This document shows positions 34,537-42,535 of a DNA stretch of 64,000 bases, one piece after another. A program made the translations under genes and the position numbers. Under the pieces are notes generated by a model. That model saw only the letters and a program-made list of their open reading frames with translations, was not told the DNA's origin and did not search any database. Within the stretch, counting starts at the first letter, position 1; every line of letters starts with the position of its first letter. Source of the stretch: RFSX01 sp965230215. GTDB lineage: Bacteria; Bacteroidota; Bacteroidia; Chitinophagales; Saprospiraceae. The DNA lies in assembly GCA_965230215.1 (NCBI GenBank), contig CBDDKN010000002.1, positions 806,001-870,000 of the forward strand, read 5' to 3'.

Positions 34537-35682
34537 TTAAATCCTTGAAAGTGCTTTATCCAGATCAGCTTTTAAGTCCTCGATATCTTCAACACCCACG
34601 CTTAATCTGATTAATGAATCAGTCAGTCCAACTTTAAGTCGTTGCTCTCTAGGCATAGAGGCATGTGTCATTGACGCAGGGTGACCAATTAGTGATTCTA
34701 CTCCTCCTAAAGATTCAGCAAGTGCAAACAGCTTGGTGCTACTCAACACTTTTTTTGCCGAAGCGAAGGTGTTCTTGTGTAGATCGAAAGAAACCATACC
34801 TCCGAATGCACGCATTTGCTTTTTAGCAATCTTATGATTGGGATGATCTTTGAATCCAGGATAATATACTTTGGATACTTTTTCGTGCTTCAGCAAATGC
34901 TTAGCTATGGCAAAGGCATTTTCACAAGATCTTTGAACTCTAAGGTGTAGGGTTTTAATTCCCCTTAAAACGAGAAAACAATCTTGAGGACCTGGTACCG
35001 CTCCTGTTGAATTCTGAATGAAATGAAGTTTGTCAGCAATTGATTTGGTATTTGTAACAACTGCCCCCATGACAACATCCGAATGACCTCCAAGATACTT
35101 GGTTGCAGAATGAAGGACCATATCAGCACCGAGATCAATTGGGTTTTGCAGGTAGGGTGATGCGAAGGTGTTGTCCACAACCAACCTTACCCGTTTTTTC
35201 TTACAAATTTTTGCAATAGCTGCAATATCAACCACATTAAGCATCGGGTTGGTAGGCGTCTCAACCCATAGTATTTTGGTATTTGGACCAATGGCTTCTT
35301 CAACTGCGGCTACATCAGACATGTCGATAAATCTTGAAGCTATACCAAATTGCTCAAATACCTTTGTTAACAACCTGAATGACCCACCATAAAGATCGTT
35401 AACGGCCAAAACCTCATCTCCTGATTTCAAAGTTTTGACTATAGCATCCATGGCTGCAAGACCACTAGCAAAACAAATACCGTATCTCGCATTTTCCAGA
35501 GCAGCAAGGTTTTCCTCAAGAACCTTTCTTGTTGGGTTTTGTGTCCTTGCATATTCATAACCCTTGTTTTTGCCTGGGGCGTCCTGAACATATGTGGAAG
35601 TCTGAAATATTGGCGTCATGATCGCACCTGTAGATGGATCTGGTTTGACACCGGCATGTATGGCTTTGGTACCAAATTTCAT
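34537..35682 (-). CDS. Trans-sulfuration PLP enzyme (cystathionine gamma-synthase or -lyase)
   Basis: 381 residues from the ATG at 35682 (MKFGTKAIHAG), matching family starts; an ATG at 35703 adds seven residues. Cys/Met metabolism PLP family markers: TPIFQTSTYVQ, YEYARTQNPTR, FASGLAAMDAI, VDNTFASPYLQ and the PLP-binding Lys in HSATKYLGGHSDV (about 198). It interconverts cystathionine with homoserine esters, cysteine or 2-oxobutyrate. Synthase and lyase cannot be told apart reliably here, though the KPDPSTGAIMTP opening is common in Bacteroidota proteins named MetB. Confidence 0.93.
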   Translation of the reverse strand: MKFGTKAIHAGVKPDPSTGAIMTPIFQTSTYVQDAPGKNKGYEYARTQNPTRKVLEENLAALENARYGICFASGLAAMDAIVKTLKSGDEVLAVNDLYGGSFRLLTKVFEQFGIASRFIDMSDVAAVEEAIGPNTKILWVETPTNPMLNVVDIAAIAKICKKKRVRLVVDNTFASPYLQNPIDLGADMVLHSATKYLGGHSDVVMGAVVTNTKSIADKLHFIQNSTGAVPGPQDCFLVLRGIKTLHLRVQRSCENAFAIAKHLLKHEKVSKVYYPGFKDHPNHKIAKKQMRAFGGMVSFDLHKNTFASAKKVLSSTKLFALAESLGGVESLIGHPASMTHASMPREQRLKVGLTDSLIRLSVGVEDIEDLKADLDKALSRI

Positions 35683-35758
35683 TTGATCAGATTTAGATTT
35701 CAATACTAGAAGCCTATCGGCATTATTGTAGGACTAACAATAGAGAGAACCAAGCGTT

Positions 35759-36706
35759 CTAAGACATCAGATTTTTAGACGCATTATAAATGTCATCGAT
35801 ACTTAATCCGTATTTTTCAAGCAAGTCAGCTGGTTTACCGCTTTCTCCAAAACTATCGTTGACTGCTACAAAGGCCATCGGGCTAGGATGGTTCCTGGCC
35901 AGCACCCCTGCTACAGATTCACCCAAACCACCATTTCTCTGATGCTCTTCAGCTACAACACATCTCCCGGTTTTCTTCACAGAATTAATTATGGCCTCCT
36001 CATCCAATGGCTTGATTGTATGGATATTAATCAGCTCTACACTCACGCCTTCAGCCTCTAGCTTTCGGGCAGCCTCCACGGCGTACCAGAGCATATGACC
36101 TGTTGCGATTAAAGTGATGTCAGAACCTTCATTCATCACAATTGCTTTTCCAATCTCAAATTCGTTTTCAGGCATAAAAATTGGCCAGCCTGGTCTTCCG
36201 AATCTCAGATACACCGGTCCGTGATAGTCGGCAATCGCTTTTGTTGCTGCTTTGGTTTGGTTATAATCCGCTGGATTAATAACAACCATACCAGGTAACA
36301 TCTTCATCATACCCATGTCTTCCAATATCTGGTGCGTCGCTCCATCCTCTCCAAGGGTAAGTCCGGCATGAGAAGCACAGATCTTCACATTCTTATGAGA
36401 ATAGGCAATGGATTGACGTATCTGATCATAAACCCTGCCGGTACTGAAGTTGGCAAAGGTGGAAGTAAAAGGAATCTTCCCTACCGTGGCAAGTCCTGCA
36501 GCGATACCCATCATATTCGCCTCTGCAATTCCAACCTGAAAAAATCTTTCAGGATTCTCCTCTATAAACTTGTCCAGTTTCAACGAGCCAATAAGATCAG
36601 CACATAGTGCAACTACATCTGGGTTTTCTCTTCCCAATTCAGCCATAGCTGCGCCAAAACCATCGCGCGTTGCTTTCTTTTCTGTGGATGTATATTTATC
36701 TAGCAT
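35759..36706 (-). CDS. Transketolase, C-terminal subunit
   Basis: 315 residues covering the pyrimidine-binding and C-terminal domains of transketolase. ATRDGFGAAMAELGREN is the typical opening of the split form, and the catalytic Glu of the pyrimidine domain is in QVGIAEANMMGIAAG. LTLGEDGATHQ and TIKPLDEEAI are further family blocks. Together with the next gene upstream it makes one enzyme transferring two-carbon units in the pentose phosphate pathway. It starts 1 nt after the stop of the N-terminal subunit, consistent with 1:1 translation. Confidence 0.95.
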   Translation of the reverse strand: MLDKYTSTEKKATRDGFGAAMAELGRENPDVVALCADLIGSLKLDKFIEENPERFFQVGIAEANMMGIAAGLATVGKIPFTSTFANFSTGRVYDQIRQSIAYSHKNVKICASHAGLTLGEDGATHQILEDMGMMKMLPGMVVINPADYNQTKAATKAIADYHGPVYLRFGRPGWPIFMPENEFEIGKAIVMNEGSDITLIATGHMLWYAVEAARKLEAEGVSVELINIHTIKPLDEEAIINSVKKTGRCVVAEEHQRNGGLGESVAGVLARNHPSPMAFVAVNDSFGESGKPADLLEKYGLSIDDIYNASKNLMS

Positions 36707-36707
36707 C

Positions 36708-37553
36708 TTAATAATCTCCTAGTGTTTCTTCAAGTTGTGATAATGCAATTTCTGTCTGTTCAGCATTGGGCGCTTTACCATGCCAATTATGTGTCCCTTC
36801 CATGAAGTCTACTCCTTTTCCCATGATAGTCTTCATGAGAATCAGCTGAGGGTAGGACTTACCGCTTTGTGATCGCGCTTCATCAACGTGATGAATAATG
36901 CTCTCAAAATCATGTCCATCCATGTGTAAAACTTTCCAGCCAAAGCTTTCCCATTTAGCAGGCAGGTCGCCCAGGGAAATAACCTTATCGTTAGGACCAT
37001 CGATTTGCTGTCCGTTCCAATCAACCACTGCGATTAAGTTATCAACCTTGTGGTGCGCCGCAAACATCGCAGCTTCCCAGACCTGACCCTCTTGAAGTTC
37101 TCCGTCGCCCATCAGTGCATAGACAAGCTTATCATCGCTATTTAGTTTTTTTGCCAGAGCAGCACCAATAGCAACTGATAGACCCTGTCCCAGTGAACCT
37201 GAAGCAACCCTGATACCAGGAAGTCCCTCATGTGTGGCCGGGTGACCTTGCAGTCTGGAATTTATTTTTCGAAAACTATTAAGTTCATCAACTGGAAAGT
37301 ATCCGCTTCTCGCTAATACACTATACCAGACAGGTGAAATATGTCCGTTCGACAGAAAAAACATGTCTTCGTTTTTTCCATCCATGTTAAAGTCTGGGTT
37401 ATGGTCCAGGATATGAAAATACATTGCGGTAAAGAAGTCGGCACATCCAAGAGATCCTCCCGGGTGGCCTGAATTAACAGCAGCAACTTGTCGTATGATG
37501 TCTCTGCGTACCTGGCTCGCAATGGATTCTAATTTTGCAGTATCGGCACTCAT
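36708..37553 (-). CDS. Transketolase, N-terminal subunit
   Basis: 281 residues covering the thiamine-diphosphate-binding domain. GHPGGSLGCADFFTAMYF and SNGHISPVWY are substrate and cofactor contacts, GSLGQGLSVAIG a core block, and GDGELQEGQVWEA with VDWNGQQIDG forms the Mg-ThDP motif (GDG-x(25-30)-N). The two-gene arrangement is usual in Archaea and found in many Bacteroidota and Firmicutes beside or instead of the fused enzyme. It lies downstream of HU, beyond a strong terminator, so it probably has its own promoter. Confidence 0.95.
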   Translation of the reverse strand: MSADTAKLESIASQVRRDIIRQVAAVNSGHPGGSLGCADFFTAMYFHILDHNPDFNMDGKNEDMFFLSNGHISPVWYSVLARSGYFPVDELNSFRKINSRLQGHPATHEGLPGIRVASGSLGQGLSVAIGAALAKKLNSDDKLVYALMGDGELQEGQVWEAAMFAAHHKVDNLIAVVDWNGQQIDGPNDKVISLGDLPAKWESFGWKVLHMDGHDFESIIHHVDEARSQSGKSYPQLILMKTIMGKGVDFMEGTHNWHGKAPNAEQTEIALSQLEETLGDY

Positions 37554-37590
37554 GTGTTGGTTGGTTATTATGTGGCGCTAAGATAAAATA

Positions 37591-37616
37591 AAAAAGGCAA
37601 GCTTAAAGCTTGCCTT
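37591..37616 (-). terminator. Intrinsic terminator after the HU gene
   Basis: A GGCAAGC / GCTTGCC stem (extendable to nine pairs) at 37596-37614, flanked by an A run that gives a long U tract on the minus strand. It lies between the HU stop (37644) and the transketolase start (37553). Confidence 0.85.
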
Positions 37617-37643
37617 ATTAAAATCATTAATTCTTTGGATGCA

Positions 37644-37916
37644 TTAGTTTACAGCATCTGATAAAGCTTTTCCTGGCTTAAACTTAACTACAGTTTTAGC
37701 TGGAATTTGAATGGTTTTACCAGTGGCTGGGTTTCTACCTTCTCTTGCATTTCTTCTTGAAGTTGAGAAAGTACCGAAACCAACAAATGAAGCTTTATCG
37801 CTCTTCTTAAGTGTATTTTCGATTGAATCGAATACCGCTTGTACAGCATCGGATGCTTGAGATTGCGTAACGTTTGCTGCATCAGCAACAATCTTAATTA
37901 AATCTCCCTTATTCAT
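37644..37916 (-). CDS. HU family DNA-binding protein
   Basis: 90 residues from the ATG at 37916 (MNKGDLIKIVADAA). The 22 extra residues possible upstream are hydrophobic and unlike any HU. The body is standard: ANVTQSQASDAVQAVF, then VGFGTFSTSRRNAREGRNP at the start of the DNA-binding arm and FKPGKALSDAVN at the end. HU bends and compacts DNA as a dimer. The dedicated terminator and the AT-rich gap upstream indicate a monocistronic, probably highly expressed gene. Confidence 0.97.
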   Translation of the reverse strand: MNKGDLIKIVADAANVTQSQASDAVQAVFDSIENTLKKSDKASFVGFGTFSTSRRNAREGRNPATGKTIQIPAKTVVKFKPGKALSDAVN

Positions 37917-38067
37917 GAATTCATTTTTTTTGATAAATAAAATAAAACAGTGTAAATGTAGATTAAAGGTACATATAATCAAAAATTATAATGTTTTTAA
38001 ATTCAAAAAATCCCCATTTTATAGGCATTTGAGCAATTTTTAGCTGTTTTTAAGTGTTATTTTCATA

Positions 38068-38075
38068 TATCTTTG
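38068..38075 (+). promoter_or_regulatory. -7 element upstream of the small lipoprotein gene
   Basis: TATCTTTG is a perfect TAnnTTTG match, 29 nt before the ATG at 38105. No TTG is found at the usual distance upstream, so only half of the promoter is convincing. Confidence 0.45.
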
Positions 38076-38104
38076 GCTTACACACATCAAAAAACAACCA
38101 TTAA

Positions 38105-38314
38105 ATGCTCAAAAAATCGACGTCTTTCGCCCTCTTAATGCTGCTTTTTGTAGGAATTATTAGTCTTTCCAGCTCTTGTAAAACAGCTGAAGGCTGTCAA
38201 TTGGAAGAGAAATATCAAGCCAAAACAGACAAAAACGGTAATCTTTCCACACAAAAAGGAAGATCCAACCTATGGTCAAAAAAGCAAAGGAAAAAGATGA
38301 AATCACGCAAGTGA
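38105..38314 (+). CDS. Small basic lipoprotein
   Basis: 69 residues. A signal peptide ends in SSSC (Cys about 25), so the mature protein is a 45-residue lipoprotein. It carries a GCQLEEKYQAKTDKNGNLST block and a very basic tail (SKKQRKKMKSRK). It recalls small Bacteroidota lipoproteins with a similar K-x-G-N-L-S/T block and Lys-rich end; no function is known. A -7 element sits upstream and the gene stands alone between divergent HU and the convergent permease (2-nt gap), which supports it being real despite its size. Confidence 0.7.
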   Translation: MLKKSTSFALLMLLFVGIISLSSSCKTAEGCQLEEKYQAKTDKNGNLSTQKGRSNLWSKKQRKKMKSRK

Positions 38315-38316
38315 TA

Positions 38317-39435
38317 TTAATGCACTTGACCCCTTAGAATATCATTTAGAGTCTTTCCAATCGAATTAAAAAGCACAACCACCAGGTAAATAGCTATTCC
38401 AGGAAACAAGGCCAGCCACCACATCTTAAAGTTTAACCGTGCTTGTTTGATAATACTGCCCCAGGTTACCTCATCAGCAGGTATACCCAATCCAAGAAAT
38501 GACAATGTAGATTCGGTTAATACAGCAGCAGAAAAGCCAAACGCCAATACGATAATTACGGGTGATACCGCCATTGGAAATATGTATTTCATAAAAATGC
38601 GGTGATCTGGCATGGCGATTAACTTAGCCGTGTTGATATATTCTTCTTCTCTAATTTTTAAGATTTCAGCACGTAGGTATCTTGTGATAACCGGCCATCT
38701 CAAAATTCCTATGACCAGGATCACATTCATTATGGAAGCTTTTTGGAAAAGCGCCAACATGATCAATATCAAGAACAAGCCAGGAATGGAATTGAATATA
38801 TCGATCATCCTAAATACGATGATATCCATGGGTAAAGCAATGTTCTTCTTACGGTTCAATCCCGTTTTCCTGATAGCAAAAATCCACACAAAACTCAAAA
38901 TGGCAATACCCAGTATCTTGATTGCTAAGCTGGCGTAGATGATATAAAACATCAAAATACAGCTGACGACAAGAAACCAATAAAAATATTTACGATCGAT
39001 CATTAATTGTTGATCACCATAATAGCCACTTAAATAAGAAAGCATAAGTGCTATGATGAAACTCAAAACTACCGAGAGCGTCCCTACAATCAATGCAATA
39101 TATGTTCCATGGACTATGCCTGCCATCACATCACGTCCCAGGCTATCGGTACCAAGCCAATGACGGTATTTCAATCTGGAAACATTCTGCCGATCAAAGG
39201 GGCCTACAGATCGATTGTTCTTATCAATATAATTTGAAGAATATGGAATCAGGGCTTTTACTTCCCATTTGGGATTCTCCTGATTTTTAAACATTGCAAG
39301 CCCTTCATCAGAAAAAGAAATAATTGCCTTGTCATTTGCAATGAAGTTATGTAAGAGGCCTATGATGATAAATGCAAGCAATCCATAAATTCGACTCTTA
39401 CTAAATACCGCTTTATATGTAACAACATCCCTCAT
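38317..39435 (-). CDS. Peptide-type ABC transporter permease (OppC/DppC-like)
   Basis: 372 residues; the inner-membrane permease half of a peptide-type importer. HWLGTDSLGRDVMAGIVHG (about residues 92-110) is the conserved OppC opening. The EAA-like coupling loop is in AEILKIREEEYINTAKLIAMP, followed by FGFSAAVLTESTLSFLGLG and a final WWLALFPGIAIYLVV. It is longer than the usual ~300 residues owing to a long N-terminal region and extra hydrophobic residues mid-protein. It begins 3 nt after the OppB-like stop, so the two are cotranscribed. Confidence 0.92.
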   Translation of the reverse strand: MRDVVTYKAVFSKSRIYGLLAFIIIGLLHNFIANDKAIISFSDEGLAMFKNQENPKWEVKALIPYSSNYIDKNNRSVGPFDRQNVSRLKYRHWLGTDSLGRDVMAGIVHGTYIALIVGTLSVVLSFIIALMLSYLSGYYGDQQLMIDRKYFYWFLVVSCILMFYIIYASLAIKILGIAILSFVWIFAIRKTGLNRKKNIALPMDIIVFRMIDIFNSIPGLFLILIMLALFQKASIMNVILVIGILRWPVITRYLRAEILKIREEEYINTAKLIAMPDHRIFMKYIFPMAVSPVIIVLAFGFSAAVLTESTLSFLGLGIPADEVTWGSIIKQARLNFKMWWLALFPGIAIYLVVVLFNSIGKTLNDILRGQVH

Positions 39436-39438
39436 CCT

Positions 39439-40734
39439 CTATTCAAACTTAATTTTAGGATTTAGAAATGCATATAGTATATCAGCAATAAGGTAGGCCA
39501 GTATCGTGACAAGAGAAACAAGCATAAGAATACAAAACACCACATTCCAGTCTGCAAGCGAAATTGTTTCAAACAAAAGGCGTCCCATCCCTGGAATATT
39601 AAAAATAACTTCAATGACCAATGAACCAGAAAATGCGTTCGCAAATGCCGCCATAAACAATGTCACAGATGGGATTAGTGCATTTCTCAAAGCCTCCTTA
39701 CGTAAGATATCCTTTTTGCTCCGACCGCGGCTGAATGCCAATAAGACATAATCTTTTTTCATCTCGTCATTCAAAGCATTTTCAATCATGCGCGTTACAT
39801 AAGCCATCGAATGCAGGCCAAGACATATTATCGGAAGTATAAGCTTCTTGTAATTGAGCAATATTTGCTGCATGGTCGACTTCCCTGGATAGATATCCAT
39901 ACCAACCGAAGGGAAAATATTGGTAATAGAACCGTAATCATCAGTTGTAAAATAGACAACCATCAAGGTTGCCAGCCAGAATAAAGGCATGGCATATAGC
40001 AAGTATAAGGCTTGCCTTAAGATATTTTGAAATCTGCCTGTAGGATTGGAGGCAAAATACAGCGCAATCATCACACCGATTAGAATTGACAGAAAAAAGT
40101 CAACAAGCGTAAAACTAAGCGTCCACTTAAGGGCTTTTGTCACCTTTTCAGATGCCTGCTTACCATCTGAAATAGAAACGCCAAAGCCATTATACAATGC
40201 TTGCTTAAGCCAAAGGTGATATTGATTGTCTGTTCCATGCCATCTAAAGACAGGATAGAACAAAGTCGTCTTGTCTACAGACCCTGGTGACATTCCCAAT
40301 TGCACTAGAAACTGGTTCAAATCTCTCCTGCTTTGCTCCAGAGCGATTAAGGCCGCGCCGTCAGAGCCAGCATCCAATTCCACTTGCACCTTTCGGTATG
40401 TTTCAATTATTTGATTGGCCTTGTCCCGATGAATGCCTTCGGAGGCCATCATACGCATCAAAGCTCTTTCCTCAGGAATGAAGAATTGATTGATATTGTC
40501 AGGATAATGGTGCGGCTTGATAGAAAAATAAAAATCCGCTTTGTCCAAACCCAGATCCTGATATACATCTGCATACTCATCTGAATTGGAAGATAATTGA
40601 TCAAGGCCCCGGAGTGCAAGTATGGACAAAACCTTATCCTGGGGGGTATGCTTGCTCATGAAAAAAGCAATCACACTTATCACGAACAACGTCGGGATAA
40701 CCAGCAAGACTCTTTTTAGTATATATCTTAGCAC
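39439..40734 (-). CDS. Peptide-type ABC transporter permease (OppB/DppB-like) with enlarged periplasmic insert
   Basis: 431 residues against about 310-330 usual. The first helix (ILKRVLLVIPTLFVISVIAF) and C-terminal half (LWLATLMVVYFTT-like core, YVTRMIENALNDEMKKDYVL coupling loop, IEVIFNIPGMGRLLFE) are standard. The extra ~100 residues fall between helices 1 and 2 (about 35-185) and should lie in the periplasm. The substrate-binding protein is 45 nt upstream and OppC 3 nt downstream. No ATPase gene is present in this cluster. Confidence 0.92.
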   Translation of the reverse strand: MLRYILKRVLLVIPTLFVISVIAFFMSKHTPQDKVLSILALRGLDQLSSNSDEYADVYQDLGLDKADFYFSIKPHHYPDNINQFFIPEERALMRMMASEGIHRDKANQIIETYRKVQVELDAGSDGAALIALEQSRRDLNQFLVQLGMSPGSVDKTTLFYPVFRWHGTDNQYHLWLKQALYNGFGVSISDGKQASEKVTKALKWTLSFTLVDFFLSILIGVMIALYFASNPTGRFQNILRQALYLLYAMPLFWLATLMVVYFTTDDYGSITNIFPSVGMDIYPGKSTMQQILLNYKKLILPIICLGLHSMAYVTRMIENALNDEMKKDYVLLAFSRGRSKKDILRKEALRNALIPSVTLFMAAFANAFSGSLVIEVIFNIPGMGRLLFETISLADWNVVFCILMLVSLVTILAYLIADILYAFLNPKIKFE

Positions 40735-40779
40735 CTGTATTTGTGATAATCCAGTCTAAGCTAAAAATAATAGGTCAAT

Positions 40780-42498
40780 CTATTCTGCCAGTTCGAAAGT
40801 ATTTGCCAAATAACCCGGACGTTTGCTGCTTGTAGATGCCTTTAATCTTGATGATGTAAGAATCTTCATATTAGGACAGTAGAGAAAAATAACAGGACAG
40901 TCATCATAAAGTATCTCCTGAAACTCCATATAATGTGCCTTCCTTTCATCCGACGAACGCGTGTTCCTGATATTTTCAATCAGAACATCTGCTCTTTCAT
41001 TATTATAGGCTGTTTCATTTCTGGTGCCCGGTTTGGCATTATCGGAGTGCCATCTGGAATATGGGTCATCCGGCGCTGCATCTTGGGTTGCCGCTAGTGC
41101 AGCCATATCATAATTATATATTCCTATATTCTCTTTTCGCATCAAGGAGGTTTTCTTTGTAGCAATCTCCACTTTTACACCCGCCTTAATACATGATTCC
41201 TGAAATAGCAATGCGATTTTTCTACTCAACTCCGAACCAGTAATTAACAGCTCCAGTGTCAACTCTTCCTGGTTACCTTTTATAGTTCTGTCCAATATTC
41301 CATTACCATCAGAGTCTGACCATCCAGCCTCATTTAATAAAGACGTTGCCTTTTCAATGTCATATGCACGAGGAGCAAGATTGTTATTATAATATGGTTT
41401 AGATGGATTGAAATGCCCTATCGTTCTTGTTCCAAGACCCCCTTCTATATTATTGATAAAGTCATCTACGTCTGTCAGATGTGTCAGTGCCTGACGCACT
41501 TTAACATCGGATAAGTAAGGTGCTGTATTGTTCATGGCCAGATAATAATAACGCATGATTTGAGGCGTGTGAAAATTCCAGTTTGCAGAAAATACACTAT
41601 CATCTTTGAGTTCTAAAAACCTGTCTGCACTGCGCAAACTTAAAAAGTCAAGTCGACCCTCCTTGGCCATATTCGTAGCTGACACTTCGTCCGGTACAAT
41701 TCTGAATATCATGCTAGATGGTCCTTGAATAAGGTATGGATTATCCTCAATGTCTGTTGCCCAGTAATCTTCCCTCTTTTTAAGGATGACATATTCATCA
41801 GTCTGAAAGTCACTTAAGTAATATGGCCCTAACTGAACAACATCAAGTTTGTCGTTTACCGTGGCATTCACGCTTTCTACCAATTGTGTTTCCATCGTGT
41901 CACTGTTTTCGTAACCATCCGCAATTATGGCGTTGCCTTTGGCAAACAATAGGCTCTCACTATCATAAATGTGACTAGGCATAAGAAATCCAGTAAGCGC
42001 AACTTCTTTTGAAAGCATGTAGTCCGGATCAAAGAAAACTGTAAAGCTGTTTTCATCATCCGCATCTAATTCTACTGCTTTTAAAAATTCAAAATAAGGT
42101 TTCCATGCTGTTATCTTAGAATCTGGGTGTTTGATCATTTGTATAGTGAACAGATAGTCCCTATTGGTTAAATCAGCTCCATCAGACCACTTGGCTTCCT
42201 CTCTGAATTTGATATCATAGGCTATATAGCTTTCCTCTCCAACCACAGTATCATAAGCTTCTGGTATCTCTTCAATCAAAACTGGGAATAGCTCTAAGCT
42301 CTCAGGATGAAAATCTGCAAGAGGCACAAATATGTACTGATATATTTCTCTTCCTATAGACGTAGTTGCATAGAATGGGTTAATCTGCCCGGGGTCTTTT
42401 TCGATACGTACATTTAATTCGAAATCCTGATTGGTCGTTGTTCCTTCATTACATGAAAAAAGAATTGACAAGGAAAGTAATAAGACTAGTGTGCGCAT
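40780..42498 (-). CDS. Peptide-type ABC transporter substrate-binding lipoprotein (OppA/DppA-like)
   Basis: 572 residues; lipobox LFSCN (Cys about 16). It is a family 5 extracellular binding protein: early REIYQYIFVPL, AKWSDGADLTNRDYLFTI, then the signature region DVKVRQALTHLTDVDDFI and AGWSDSDGNGILD. It should capture a peptide or similar ligand in the periplasm and deliver it to the two downstream permeases. No ligand can be inferred. The start is followed upstream by 37 nt and the large barrel protein gene, on the same strand. Confidence 0.92.
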   Translation of the reverse strand: MRTLVLLLSLSILFSCNEGTTTNQDFELNVRIEKDPGQINPFYATTSIGREIYQYIFVPLADFHPESLELFPVLIEEIPEAYDTVVGEESYIAYDIKFREEAKWSDGADLTNRDYLFTIQMIKHPDSKITAWKPYFEFLKAVELDADDENSFTVFFDPDYMLSKEVALTGFLMPSHIYDSESLLFAKGNAIIADGYENSDTMETQLVESVNATVNDKLDVVQLGPYYLSDFQTDEYVILKKREDYWATDIEDNPYLIQGPSSMIFRIVPDEVSATNMAKEGRLDFLSLRSADRFLELKDDSVFSANWNFHTPQIMRYYYLAMNNTAPYLSDVKVRQALTHLTDVDDFINNIEGGLGTRTIGHFNPSKPYYNNNLAPRAYDIEKATSLLNEAGWSDSDGNGILDRTIKGNQEELTLELLITGSELSRKIALLFQESCIKAGVKVEIATKKTSLMRKENIGIYNYDMAALAATQDAAPDDPYSRWHSDNAKPGTRNETAYNNERADVLIENIRNTRSSDERKAHYMEFQEILYDDCPVIFLYCPNMKILTSSRLKASTSSKRPGYLANTFELAE

Positions 42499-42535
42499 AT
42501 CTTTAGATTATTCGTTTGTTAATTGACTCTCAAGT

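Noticed and set aside
37917..37982. 22-residue N-terminal extension of HU
   Set aside because: Hydrophobic residues not found in HU proteins; the ATG at 37916 gives the standard 90 residues.
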